Under the pieces are notes generated by a model that did not search any database, was not told where the DNA came from, and saw nothing but the letters and a program-made list of their open reading frames with translations. The position numbers and the translations under genes are program-made. This document shows, one piece after another, positions 44,307 to 57,060 of a stretch of DNA of 64,000 bases (the first letter of the stretch is position 1; every line of letters starts with the position of its first letter). The stretch covers positions 34,720,150 through 34,784,149 of the forward strand of contig NC_016134.3 in the NCBI RefSeq assembly GCF_000005505.3. Direction: 5' to 3'. The DNA comes from Brachypodium distachyon (lineage: Eukaryota; Streptophyta; Magnoliopsida; Poales; Poaceae).

Positions 44307-46458
44307 ATGGGAAGTTTCCTCGTCACCGGAGAGCGCGTGATCTCCGGTTTGGTACAGAGATTCGGTTCTCTGGGCTTCATCGACAACAACGCCGGCTGCT
44401 TCGACAACGCGCCGCTTCCCTGCGTAGGCCGCTTCATCAACTTCAGCATGCATGAGGTTTATGTCGCTATTGACAGTCCTTGCAGGTACCCAGAGCAGGT
44501 GGTGGTGGCCGAAGATCCCCCAACCGTCTGCACGGTTCGCGGCCGCCATGTCGATTGCCCTGCTAACAGTGTGGAGGTCATGGTGACGGTTCACGGCGTC
44601 GATGCTGGCAAAGGCGCTGCGGAAAGCGGCGTAGTCCCGAGAAAATATGGCAGAACGGCGAAGTTCCCCTTGGAGAAGCCGGACAACGTCGCTGCTCAAG
44701 CCGGCACATCGGCTCTGCCACCAAAGCCGACTCAGCTCCAGGCCTCCATCGAACTGCTGACCGCGCCGGTGGCGTCGAACGCTAACCCAGCCCAACAGCA
44801 AGCGGAGTTGGAGCGCCAAAAGCTGCTGAAGGAGGCCGTCGATGTGGCTCGCGCTCGGAAAGAACTTGATATCTCGCTCCGTGAGTATAACAAAGCCCAT
44901 GGTCTCAATTCTACCGCATTGACTAACCCTAGCCGAGTTGGGGAGGTGCGTAACCGTGGTAGGAACTTAAACGCCGAGATAGCCAGAGATGGCAGAGGGG
45001 TGCCCGCAGTGTCGGCAAGTTTTGCCTCGACACTGAGGCCAAAATATAACACCCCTGCCAAGAATCTTAGGGCCGCTGAGCCTGCAGCCGAAGAGTTGCC
45101 GAATCTCACGGGAGAGGCACTCCGACAGCAGCAGTTGCGCGTGAAGGAATTGCTCCACACAGCCAACGAGCAGAATGAGGTGTACATGAGGTTGCACGGC
45201 AAGCCCGACGCGTCTCAAGTCGTTCACTTAGCAGCGGGAACCGATTGCCGGGCTGACAAACAAGCGTCCTCGCCTGGTGGCAAACGGGACAAGAGTGTCA
45301 ACTCCGCCGAGATAAGCGCCTAGAGTATTATGACCCAGCTCCGGCTGAGAAGCAAGTGGTCAGGAGAGTTGAAGACAACCAGAGTGGCCTGCGTCTCGGC
45401 AACAATCGCCGAGATCAGCAAGAACGTCACTCGGCTGGTCATGGACACCAACCTCGGGGTCCGACACCCAATACTGCTGCAGGTCAGCAGGGTGTCGGGT
45501 GCAACCCCCTGTATCGAGGTGAAGATTGCCGGCAAAATCGTTATGATGACGGGTACTTGGCCATGGGTGATGAAGGTTATCTCAGGCGAGAGCGTGATAA
45601 TCTTGGTCCGCTCGGAGCCCGAGTTGGGAACAGACAAGTGTCGCCACTGGACGCCCGACATCGGCTCGACATAATTTATCCGTCTGAGCTTCTGAAGGAA
45701 CAAGGCCTCTGAGACCGCGTTGTTTTGCGCATTGGATCATGAGGGAGAAACCAGCCCCGGGTTTCCAGCTTCCCACGGGTACAAGAACATATGACGGCAG
45801 TACTAAGCCGGAAGATTGGCTGGAAGATTATGTCACTGCAGTAAGTGTGGCAGGCGGCAACTGCAGATGGGCGGTACGCTATGTACCCCAGATGCTGGTG
45901 GGACCGGCAAAGATATGGCTGAACAATTTGCCGGAAGGCAGCATTAATTGCTGGATAGACTTTGAAGAAGCTTTTGTCAGCAACTTCACTAGCACTTACA
46001 AGAAGCCAAATCGCCCTCAGCAGTTGTCCATGTGCAAGCAAAGAGACAACGAGACTGACCGGGATTACCTGACAAGATGGAACAATCTCCGCAATTCCTA
46101 TGAAGGGATAGTGGAATCGCAAGCCATAGCATGGTTTGCCCAAGGATGCCGGCATGGCAACATGTTATGGCAAAAGCTACAAAAGGAGATGCCGGCCACT
46201 CTATCTGAGATGATCAGAATCGCCGACATGTATGCGCTCGGTGACCCGACTCAACCGTCACTGATGCTGGCAGAACCACAAAGGGAGCAGCCGACATACA
46301 ATCCTGCCGGGGCATTCCGGAGGAACGATCATCAAGACCACCGCAACAAGAGGAGGGATGATAGGCCGGATTATCGATATGGGCCAGCCCATGTCGTCGC
46401 TATCCAAGATCAACCTGATGCCGGCTCTAGCCAACGACAGAAGACTGGGAACCAGTAG
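44307..46458 (+). pseudogene. gag region of the Tat/Retand-like element (broken)
   Basis: A first frame (44307-45323) has coiled-coil-like and low-complexity sequence (QQQAELERQKLLKEAVDVARA). A second (45739-46458) carries the retrotransposon gag core, with WLNNLPEGSI, DFEEAFVSNF and DRDYLTRWNNL. Frame changes between 45300 and 45740 separate them. These assemble virus-like particles in active relatives; here the reading frame is interrupted. Confidence 0.8.
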
Positions 46459-46790
46459 TGGGTCAAGAAGGGAGAGCAAAAGAAGCCCTGGCAAGATAAG
46501 CAGAAATATACGTTTGAGGTGATGCTGGATCAGGCTTGTCGTTTTCACACGACTAATCATAGCAAACCGGCGAATCACACAACCCGGCAATGCAGCTGGA
46601 TGCAGCGGGCCGAGAAGGATGAGGCAAGTCGTCTGCCCCCTCCTCCACCGCTCACAGGCGCTAATGCCCAGATCCAGTGACCCCCTCCCGCAAACAATGC
46701 TGTCAACCAGGTGGAAGAAATGAATACAAGGAGCATCACCAGAGCTACATGATCTTCATCACGGAGCTGACTGACAAGCAAAGTTAGCGC

Positions 46791-49700
46791 ATGCGAGAGA
46801 TGGAAGTCAATGCTGTGATGCTGGCGGTTCCGAAATTCATGTACTGGTCGGAACAGGAGCTCAACTGGAACAGGGCAGATCATTCCAAAGTTATGCCAAA
46901 TCCTGGTGGATATGCTCTGGTGGTTGACCCGACACTCATCGGACCCGACATTAACGTCAAGTTCACTCGGGTTCTCATTGATAATGGGAGCAGTATAAAT
47001 ATCATGTACCGGGACACGATGCTCAAGCTCTGCATTACTGATAACATGCTTGAGCCTAGCCGGACTACCTTTCATGGTATTATGCCGGGAGTGTCTTGTG
47101 CCCCAGTAGGCAAGATCCGAGTTGACGTCTTATTCGGCACCAGGGAAAACTGTCGGACCGAGAACCTAGTGTTCGAAGTAGTGGAGCTTAGCAGTCCGTA
47201 CCACGCGATGCTTGGCAGACCGGCACTCGCCAAATTCATGGCGACTACTCACATTGGTTATCTGAAGATGAAGATGCCGGGACCAAATGTTACCATAACC
47301 ATCACTGGCAACTATAAACGATCAATAGAGTGCGCGGCGGCAGGGTCTGCTTCGGCTGAATCACTAGTCATTGCTGGCGAGAAGAAGAAGTTACAGGAGG
47401 CTATCGCAATGGCTCAGGCGGCACAAATTGGTCTGCCGGCTATGACCAATCCCCATGGAAGTGTGGCTTTCCAAGCAGCCAAGGAGACGAAGAAGATACA
47501 GGTTGACAGTGAGTTCCCGGACCGCACCGTCATCATTGGTGCCGGCCTGGGTGAGAAATAGGAAGGCGAGCTCACCAGCTTCCTCGTTGAGCATCGGGAC
47601 ATCTTCGCATGGTCTAATCAAGACCTGTCGGGTGTGCCGAGGGAGCTGGCTGAGCACTCTGCATGTCAGACCAGACGCAAGACCGGTGAAGCAGCCCCTT
47701 CGACGCTTTGCCGACGACCGAAGGAAAGTCATATCGGAAGAGATATCCCGGCTTCTGGCTGCTGGCTTTATCATGGAAGTGTTGCATCCCGACTGGCTGG
47801 CGAACCCGGTCATGGCCGAGAAAAAGAAAGACGACCCAACTGCTGCCAAGGTGTGGCGCATGTGTATCGACTACACCAGCCTGAACAATGCATATCTCAA
47901 AGATCCTTTTCCATTACCTTGGATCGATCAAGTGATCGACTCCACTGCCGGGTGTGAGTTGCTGTCTTTTATAGACGCGTACTCTGGTTTTCACCAGATA
48001 CCGCTGAACCCTAATGATCAAATAAAGACATCATTTATCACCCCGTTTGGGGCTTATTGCTATCGTACTATGCCGTTTGGTTTGAGAAATGCAGGGGGCT
48101 ACTTACCAAAGATGCATGCAGAAATGCTTGCACGGTCAACTCGGCAAAAATGTGCAAGTATATGTTGACGAGTTCGTCATAAAAACTAAGGAAAGCGCCA
48201 CGCTCCTGGATGATATCCGGGAAACATTCGCAAATCTGAGGAGATTCCGAATGAAACTGAACCCGGCCAAATGCACATTCGGTGTGCCGGCAGGAAAGTT
48301 GCTTGGGTTCCTGATATCAAGCCTAGGTATAGAAAAAAACCATGTGAAAATTGCCGCCATAGAAAGAATGAAACTGCCGAAATGCCTCAAGGATGTGCAA
48401 AAATTCACTGGATGCCTAGCATCATTAAGTCGTTTCGTTAGTCGGCTGGGTGAAAAGGCAATGCCCTTATACCAGCTGATGAAGAAAATCGACAAATTTG
48501 TGTGGATGCAACAGGCAGACGTAGCTTTTCAAGAGCTGAACAAGATGATCGCTACAGCACCAATATTAGCCTCGCCAATGGAAAAGGAGCCGATGTTGTT
48601 ATACATAGCAGCAACAAACCGAGTCGTCAGTGCCGTCATAGTGGTGGAAAGAGATGAAGACGGCAAGTCGGTGCAAAGGCCGGTATATTACTTGAGCGAG
48701 GTGCTATCGTCGTCTAAGCAGAATTATACCCATTACTAGAAAATGGCATGCGGCGTTTATATGGCGGCAAAGAAGCTGAAGCATTACTTTGATGCACATC
48801 AGATCCGAGTCATATGTGAGGCGCCCGTCTCGGAAATCATGAATAACAAAGACACGAGCGGCCGGACAGCAAAATGGGCTGTCGAGTTAGCACCCTATGC
48901 GCTGCAGTACGACAGACGGGATGTCGTGAAATCTCAGGCTCTAGCGGATATCTTGGTGGATTGGGCCGAGATGGAGTATGAACCACCGCCCCCGGAAACT
49001 AACTACTGGAAGATGCATTTTGACGGCTCTAAGATGAAAAATGGGCTTGGTGCCGGCATAGTTCTGACCTCGCCAAAGCGCGACCAACTTAAATACGTGT
49101 TGCAAATTCACTTCACAGCATCCAACAATGTTGCCGAGTATGAGGCGCTTGTGCACGGACTGAAAATGGCAAAAGAAATTCGAGTTTGTTGGATTCAATG
49201 CTTTGGTGATTCCGATCTAGTAGTCCGGCAACCTTCCGGCAATTGGGATGCATTGGATGCGAATATGGCGCTATACCGGTTCCATGTTCAGAAGATCAGT
49301 GGCCACTTCGAAGGGTGCAAATTTCACCATATACCGCGAGCGGAGAATGAGACAGCCGACACATTGTCAAAACTCGGCTTAACGCGACAGGCCATTCCAG
49401 CTGGTGTGGCATTGGAGCATTTACGCAAACCATCCATCAAGCCATCATCAGAATCGGAGTCGATCTTTATCCCGGCGAGCTCAGAAGTTGACGTCACCCC
49501 CATGGACATTGATAGTGGCAGCGGTTCCGGTAACCCGGGGATTGAGCGCCTTAACTCGGCAGAAGCAATGGCGATTGAGCCAATGGAGATAGACGAACCA
49601 GATGAGCCGATTTTTACCACCCGTCCTGTGCCGGTTTGGGCGTAACCGATAATGTCCTACCTCAAAGATGGGAATCTCCCAGAAGAGGAAGTGTCGGCAA

Positions 49701-50901
49701 GACAAATTCAGAGAAGGGCGAAGGCGTACACCATCATCAATGGCCAGCTATACAAGAGGAGTGTCACTAATGTCCTACAGTGATGCGTCGAGTCGGAAGA
49801 AGGGCAAAAGATACTCCGGGATATCATTAGGGAGAATTCGGCCATCATGCATCTTCAAGAACGCTATTGGGCAAGGCATTCCGACATGGTTTCTACTGGC
49901 CAAGTGTACTACAGGAAGCAGAAAACATAGTCAGGAAGTGTAACGGCTGCCAAAGATATGCCAGCAAGATTCATCTGCCGGCATCTGAGCTCAAGACTAT
50001 TCCAATCACTTGGCCGTTCGCTGTTTGGTGTTTGGATATGGTGGGACCTTTCAAGCGGGCGCGAGGAGGCATGATGCATATCTTGGTCATGGTTGACAAG
50101 TTCACCAACTGGATTGAGATAAAGCCGATATGGAAGTGTGACGGCAAAACTGCGGTATCATTCCTGAAGGACATCATCTTGAGATATGGGTACCCGCACA
50201 GTGTCATCACGGATAATGGAACAAACTTTGCGGAGGGACCTTTTGCGTGATTTTGTGCGTAAAAGAAAATCCGGCTAGATATCGCTTCTGTAGCACATCC
50301 TCAATCCAACGGACAAGTTGAAAGAGCAAACGGCATGGTTTTAGCTGGCATTAAACCTCGGATGATTGAGCCATTGGAACATACTCCGGGATGCTTGCTA
50401 GATGAACTCCCGGCTGTACTAAGGAGTCTCAGGACGACTCCAAATCGCTCCACAGGCTATACGCCATTCTTCCTCGTATACGGGGCGGAAGCTGTCTTAT
50501 CAACCGACATTGAACATGACTCTCCACGAGTGACCATGTATACCGAAGCCGAGGTAAAGGAGGCCTGAGAAAATGATGTCGACCTGCTTGAAGAAGCACG
50601 GGAATTGACTCTATCTCGGCCGGCCATCTATCAACAGCACCTAAGGCGTCATCATAGCCGAAAGGTCAACCCGCGAGTATTCCGGGAAGGAGACCTCGTC
50701 CTCCGACTCGTGCAGCGCATAGCCGGCATGCACAAATTGTCGCCTCCATGGGAAGGACCATTTATTGTGAGCAAAGCGCTTCACAATGATTCCTACTATC
50801 TTATAGATGCGCAGGATCCCAAAGCAAACAAGATGGACCGGTCAGGCGAGGAGACCAAGAGGCCATGGAATGTAGCTTTGCTTCTTCCGTTCTATACTTG
50901 A
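46791..50901 (+). pseudogene. pol region of the Tat/Retand-like element (PR-RT-RH-INT, broken)
   Basis: Domains appear in the Ty3/gypsy order. The protease has DNGSSINIMY (about 46981). Reverse transcriptase spans about 47750-48740 (WRMCIDYTSLN, SFIDAYSGFHQ, TPFGAYCYRTMPFGL). RNase H has MHFDGSKMKNGLGAGI (about 49010). Integrase has CNGCQRY, VWCLDMVGPF, ITDNGTNF and NGQVERANG (about 49940-50330). In-frame stops occur near 47559, 48737, 50248 and 50566, and there is a frameshift near 48090. The RT active-site motif reads YVDE instead of YVDD. The copy cannot make a working polyprotein. Confidence 0.88.
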
Positions 50902-51452
50902 TAGAGGAGTATTTGTATCGTTTTCTCCTTATGTTGAATGTTTTGAGACAATGAAATTATCCGTCGGGTCCTTAAAAGGAACTCGGGGACTTCCATGCTA
51001 TTGAAGTGCTATGTGGCAATTATCTTTTGTATGTCGGCATGGCTTAATTGTGTAATCTTATGTCGGTTTAGTAGTATGTCGGTATTAAAAATCTTCTCTA
51101 TTACTTCGCTGCTGTCCACAACCCGGCTTCATGGCAAGCTAGAGATTGGGAACGAGATAACTGAACACATGAAAAGCGATTGCAGAGACACACAAAGAAG
51201 CGAGCCAAGATGCGCGTTGTTTTACTTAACCCGGTATTTCATTCCGGTTTCGGGTATTGCCAAGCGAATTTGTCGAGTTTAAACTTTCGAAAGGGTTGTT
51301 CTATGACCTCGCGATTCATACGTCGAACGCCGGCAAGGCAGACAAAAGAACCGAAGTCATATAATTTTGCCAACAGAAAAATTAGACTCGGGGACTCGGT
51401 TGGGAACTCGATATTTAAAAGACTTAAGCAAATTAAAAACATTGGACTTCAC
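50902..51452 (+). other. Non-coding tail after Tat/Retand-like pol
   Basis: This AT-rich sequence between pol and the copia insertion contains CTCGGGGACT phrases resembling the minisatellite farther along the element. No coding frame is supported. Confidence 0.6.
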
Positions 51453-52806
51453 TGTTGGGGAACGCGGTATGCTACGCTAGCACAAAATAAAATTTTCTAC
51501 TGCTTCCGCTCGGATCAATGATGTAGATAATGGATCACGAGATTACCACTAGACGCGCAGACCCGTAGCGGAAGTAGAGTCGATGTAGCGCGTCGATGCC
51601 GAGTAGTCGAACAGCCTGCTCCTCCTCGCCGATCCCACGAACAGTACGTCCAAGCGCCGCAGGTGCAGCGCCTTCGAGGTATCCACACGTACAGGGAGAA
51701 ACTCCGTGCGCCGGACTGCTAGATCCGATCTCAAGGCTTTGGGCGTGGAGGTCTGACGGCCGAGTCTAACTCGCGTCTGGACTGGTGTAACCCTAGACGG
51801 GTTGGTCTCCTCCACTTATATAGATGTCCCTAGTGGGCTCAACACTTGAGGCCCGTTAGGAGTCTAAGCCCGATACGAGTTGGATCCGATCCAACTCGGT
51901 TCCCACCCCTTAAGCGTGTGACCCTTCAGGTTCGCGGTCAGTCGGACACGACTACGAGCTCGGACTGCGGGCCCGAGTAACACCTTACTCGTCCACTGGC
52001 ACCGACTCAAGTCGATAGTTGGTAGCGGCGCCTAGCAGCACGTGCCAACTCCCGAGTAACCACAAGGTATATTGACACACCATACAATGTGTCATATGCA
52101 ACATTCCTTTTGCCTCACGATATGTGTGTCGAGCTCAAGGCGAGTGCTTGTCATCCTTGTGGATAGCTCGAGTCTCTTCTCGTTCCTGCGATACAGATTC
52201 CTGAACGGGTTAACACTTAACCCAAGTCGCATGGCCATGCTTTCCGAATCTGATCACTCGAGAGGGCCCAGAGATATCTCTCCGAACAGGAGGGGCAAAT
52301 CCCATCTTGATCAACCATGACTCGCAGCATGCTTCTCAGCAAACCCGAAGGCTACCTTTATAACCACCCAGTTACGGAGTAGCGTTGGCAACCCCTAAGT
52401 AGGCCGATTCACATCCCAAGCTCATGCGATGACCTCAGGTCTAGGACTGGCATATACAACGTACTTGAGACTAACAAATGACAATCATCTCGTTGTGTCT
52501 CAGTGCGGGTCTGTCTGACTCAACAATCTCATTGTCGAGTCCATGCTATCAGTCGGCAACACCTTGCCCTATGACTTGTGAAACATAGTCATCATACTGA
52601 TTCACATTGTTAGTTTAGGTTATGTGTCCGCATAACCTCAATGACTAGGGACCATTAGAACAACATCATAGAATACATAGTCTCACAAACAAATCACGTA
52701 TTTATTGATACATATCAGTGATGATGTTCAAGGACAATAACAATAACTCATGAATACATAGGAAATAACATCATCACATGATTGCCTCTAGGGTATATCT
52801 CCAACA
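51453..52806 (-). repeat. 3' LTR (1,354 bp) of a minus-strand copia element
   Basis: The minus strand starts TGTTGGAGATATACCC at 52806 and ends GTTCCCCAACA at 51453. The polypurine tract CAAGTGGGAGAT lies directly upstream (52807-52818). LTR termini are TG...CA with a 5-bp inverted TGTTG/CAACA. Confidence 0.85.
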
Positions 52807-52826
52807 ATCTCCCACTTGCACTAGAG

Positions 52827-54510
52827 TCAATCATCCAAGTATCGCATACCCATGGCTCGTGTGTGCGCCTCATGCTTTGGCTGCGGGAGAGGCTTTGTCA
52901 ACGGATCGGCAATATTGAGATCCGTGTGTACCTTGCATATCTTAACGTCACCTCTCTCCACGAATTCCCGTATGAGATGGTAACGCCTGAGTATGTGTTT
53001 GGATTTTTGGTGATGTCGTGGTTCTTTGGCTTGTGCGATAGCACCACTGTTGTCACAGTAGAGGTCCATGGGATTGGACGCGCCCTGAACCACTCCAAGC
53101 TCAGAAACAAACTTTCTGATCCAAACGCCTTCTTTCGCGGCTTCTGAAGCCGCGATATACTCAGCTTCTATTGTAGAGTCGGTCACCGTTTCTTGCTTAG
53201 AGCTCTTCCAGCTCACCGCACCTCCGTTCAAGACGAACACGTATCCAGATTGTGATCGATAATCGTCCTTGTCGGTTTGGAAACTAGCATCGGTGTAACC
53301 CTTTACAACGAGCTCATCCTCGCCACCGTAAACTAAAAACATATCCTTCGTCCTTCTCAAGTACTTAAGGATATTCTTCACCACTGTCCAGTGACTCTCA
53401 CCGGGGTCAGCCTGATACCTGCTCGTAACACTTAGAGCATAGGAAACATCCGGTCGAGTACATAACATGGCGTACATGATGGATCCGACCGCCGAAGCAT
53501 ACGGAATCGCAGTCATCCGACTTCGCTCATCAGAAGTCGAAGGACTCTGAGTCTTGCTTAGACTTATACCATGCGATATGGGCAAGAACCCTTTCTTTGC
53601 CTCATTCATGTTGAACCTCTTCAACACTTTGTCAACATATGTACTCTGGTTTACACCAATAAGCCTCCTTGATCTATCTCTATAGATCCTGATTCCCAAA
53701 ATATAAGTCGCTTCTCCCAAGTCCTTCATTGAAAAACTTTTCTTCAATGAGTCCTTGGCGGCTTTTAGCATCGGAATGTCATTTCCAATCAATAATATGT
53801 CATCCACATATAAGATTAGAAATACGACTGAGTTTGCACTAAACTTCTTGTATACACAAGGTTCTTCTTCATTTTTGATGAAGCCAAACCCTTTGACTAC
53901 TTCATCAAAACGAATGTTCCAGCTCCGAGATGCTTGCTTCAATCCATAGATGGATCTCTGAAGTTTGCATATTTTTCCAGCATTCTTTGGATCGACAAAA
54001 CCCTCGGGCTGTATCATATACACGTCCTCGGTTAAGGAAAGCCGTTTTGACATCCATTTGCCATATCTTGTAATCGAAATATGCAGCAATAGCTAGAATG
54101 ATCCGAACTGATTTAAGCATCGCTACCGGCGAGAAAGTCTCGTCATAGTCGACTCCTTCAACTTGTCGAAAACCCTTTGCGACAAGTCGAGCTTTATGGA
54201 TTTGAACATTTCCATCCATATCAGTTTTTCTTTTAAATATCCATTTGCACTCGATGGTTTTTACACATTCTGGCGGATCTACCAAGTTCCAAACTCGGTT
54301 TTCATCCATGGACTTTAATTCGGATCTCATGGTCTCAAGCCATAACTCGGACTCTGGACCCACCATCGCTTCTGCATAATTAGTCGGCTCGTCATTGTCT
54401 AGCAACAACACATTGCGTATATTACGCAGTCTTTCCGACCTTCGTGGATACGGTGCTGTATTGGCCGTGGGTACGACGACTGGCTCAGTCACACGGACAT
54501 CACCTGTCAA
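52827..54510 (-). pseudogene. copia RT-RNase H fragment
   Basis: Two overlapping minus-strand frames give the copia reverse transcriptase: WIFKRKTDMDG, ARLVAKGFRQ, the LILYVDDILLIG active site and SIYGLKQASR. They continue into RNase H (GYTDASFQTDKDDYRSQSGY, WKSSKQETV, ADPLTKPL). A frameshift near 54040, between the KTAFLN and EDVYMIQPEGF motifs, breaks the frame. Integrase, protease and gag are missing because the element stops at about 54515, against the aORF end. It is an inactive truncated copy. Confidence 0.9.
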
Positions 54511-54773
54511 GTTATCCCCTACTGGCTCATCTCGACGACAATCTCTTCATCGACTGCTTCTTCCTCATCTTCGTCGGCCATCTCTGCCTCTGCTTCGGAC
54601 GCCGGGCTCTCCACAAATTTATGCACATCAGCATATTGGATGAAGGAGTAAGCCCTCTCCCGACGCTTTGCAATCAGCTCAGGGTCCGAGAGGTAGGGCG
54701 AGCCGACACGCATTGACTTCAGCACGTCAAGGTTGATGCCGTCGTACCAAGACAGTACGAACGACAAAGCCTA

Positions 54774-55631
54774 TGTCGTACCAGTGACCCACGGGGTCCC
54801 ACTGATACGGGACGCGTGGGTCGCCAGTGACGGAGCCCCATCAGGAAGGACTCCTGGGAAGCGGCGAGCCCGGGAAGCCTGCCTCGAGGAGATGACCCCT
54901 AGCGAAGCTAAAGCTAAGGGCCGAGTACAAGATGCTGCCGGGAACCCCGGTCCCGGGAAGCCGAAGGAACGCCTCCTGGCAACTAGCAGGTGCGCTAGCC
55001 TGGAAGGTGCACCCCAGCAACCCGTGCTCGGGCATCCAGGCGGGACCCGCAGAACAGTGAAGACAGGACAAGACGGTGGGCGTAGTGCATTTAATGTACC
55101 GAAAGGAGTCTTATCGGCAGGCCTAGTCTTGCTGAGCAAGGCTATGGCGACTACTCTACGAACTATTTTTTCTACCATGTACAGTGGACTGGGCGCTGCA
55201 TGGCGTCTAGCGCGGATGGGTAAAATTGTATTCCATGTAGCTGTGACACGCGTCTAGGCAACGTGTCACGCTACATGCATAGGCACTTGTGGTATCCCCT
55301 TGTATATAAAAGGAGGACCAATGCCACCGGTCAAAGGGTTCGGTTCAGCTCAGTTGGAACCTGAGTGAGTAGAACATAGCACATCGATCACACTAAGGAG
55401 CCAACACGGGACCCCCCCGAGTAATCTGTACGCATTCAAACTTAAGAAATACAATTCCAAAGCAGGACATAGGGTATTACACCTCCGGGTGGCCCGAACC
55501 TGGGTAAAACACTTGTGTCTACACTTCGTGTCTATCGCCAAGCCGGCGATCGCCGGAGCGATCACCTCGCCCTCCACCGAACCAAAAAGGGGGTGCTCGG
55601 CATCCCCGGTGTCGGAGACCGTGCTTCGACA
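54774..55631 (+). mobile_element. Solo LTR (858 bp) inserted in the aORF
   Basis: The ends are TGTCG (54774) and CGACA (55631). The flanking pentamers gccta (54769-54773) and gcctc (55632-55636) match at four of five positions. The aORF protein pattern resumes on either side of the insertion. A TATA-like TGTATATAAAAGG near 55301 sets the plus orientation. No internal element sequence remains, so LTR-LTR recombination is inferred. Confidence 0.82.
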
Positions 55632-56683
55632 GCCTCGTCGGCGCCGACACGCGCGGCCGACTCCCGCCACTTATTGAGGCGATCCTCCGCCTCCAGAATG
55701 CGCGTTGCCAGTTCCGGGATGCCGGTCAGAGCTTCTTCTCTCGGCCACAGAGCTCGGAAGGCCCGGATGCCGGCATTCAGCATGTTCACTCCGAATGATT
55801 TTAGAGGCTTCACCCGGCTAGCAATGCTGACCAGATAATCCACCAAGTCGTATTCGAAGGGGGTTGTTCCGGCTGGATCCCCCTTGCTGCGCGCTTTGAT
55901 CACGGCAGCTTGGGCACTCTCAAGAGATTGTGGGAAGAATTCTGACCAACGCAAATAGATAGCAATGAGTCTCAATATCCTATTACTATTATTCGGACAA
56001 ATGATCAGATGAAGAAATTTGTGTCGGGGCAGCTTACTAGTCAGCATGGTGTCGATCTTGATAAGCTCATGCCGGCACACCTTGAACAGGCGGATCTTCT
56101 CGGCATTTTCCTTCTCGGCAGCAGAGGCGCGAGTCTCGACCTCGGCGACAAGACCCTTGCATTTCTGCACTTCGCTTTCCAAGCGGATCTTCTCCTTGGC
56201 CTGGGCCGAGAGAGCCGAGGTGAGTTGACCCACCTCGGTCTTGTGCGCCTCCGCCTGCGCTGCGACTTGCGCCTGCAGCCGGGCCACTTCCTCCCGGTGC
56301 TGCTCTGCTAGCCGAGTCTTCTCATCTGTGTAGCCGACATATATTACAGAAGCTGGAGTTTACAGTGGATGGAACCCGAATAAGGATAAGATGATACCTT
56401 GGACTTCGGCGACGCGCTTCAAGAGCTCCGCCACTTGACCGTTGTCCCCGGCTGTGAACAAGACCACATGTCAGTTTTCATGGCGCATTGATACTCGGAC
56501 AAAGGTTTTATAACGATAAAAATGTACTTACTCTGGCTCTGGCGATCGGCTATCAAAGCCTTGTGCTCCGCCACCAGCTTATTGTACTTCGCTAGCAAGG
56601 TCTTGAAGGTGGTGGTGCGCTTATTCATACAGGTCTGCAAAATAGTGATCCACAGATAAGTCTATTATAGTGGAAGGTTCACA

Positions 56684-57060
56684 GAATCTCGGGGAATTAG
56701 TGTTTGAAGTTTTTAAGCTTCAGACTGACTATTCCAAACCCGGCCTGAATTTCGGGGAATAAGTGTTTGAAGTTTTTAAGCTTCAGGCCGACTATTTTAA
56801 ATCCGGCCTCAATCTCGGGGAATAAGTGTTTGAAGTTTTTAAGCTTCAGGCCGACTATTCTAAAACCCGGCCTGAATCTCAGGGAATAAGTGTTTGAAGT
56901 TTTTAAAATTCAGACGGACTATTCTAAACCCGGCCTGAATCTCGGGGAATAAGTGTTTCAAGTTTTTTAAGCTTCAGACCGACTATTCTAAACCCGGCCT
57001 GAATCTCGGAGAATAAGTGTTTGAAGTTTTCTAAGATAAGCTTCAGGTCGACTAATTCTT
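56684..57060 (+). repeat. 63-bp minisatellite, six copies
   Basis: Units starting GAATCTCGGGGAATAAGTG begin at 56684, 56747, 56810, 56874, 56937 and 57001 (spacing 63-64). Each contains AAGTTTTTAAGCTTCAG and CGACTATTCTAAACCCGGCCT. The array lies in an intron-like gap of the antisense aORF. Confidence 0.95.

Noticed and set aside
56684..57060. A CRISPR-like regular array
   Set aside because: The units are contiguous near-identical tandem copies without spacers, in a plant retrotransposon; it is a minisatellite.
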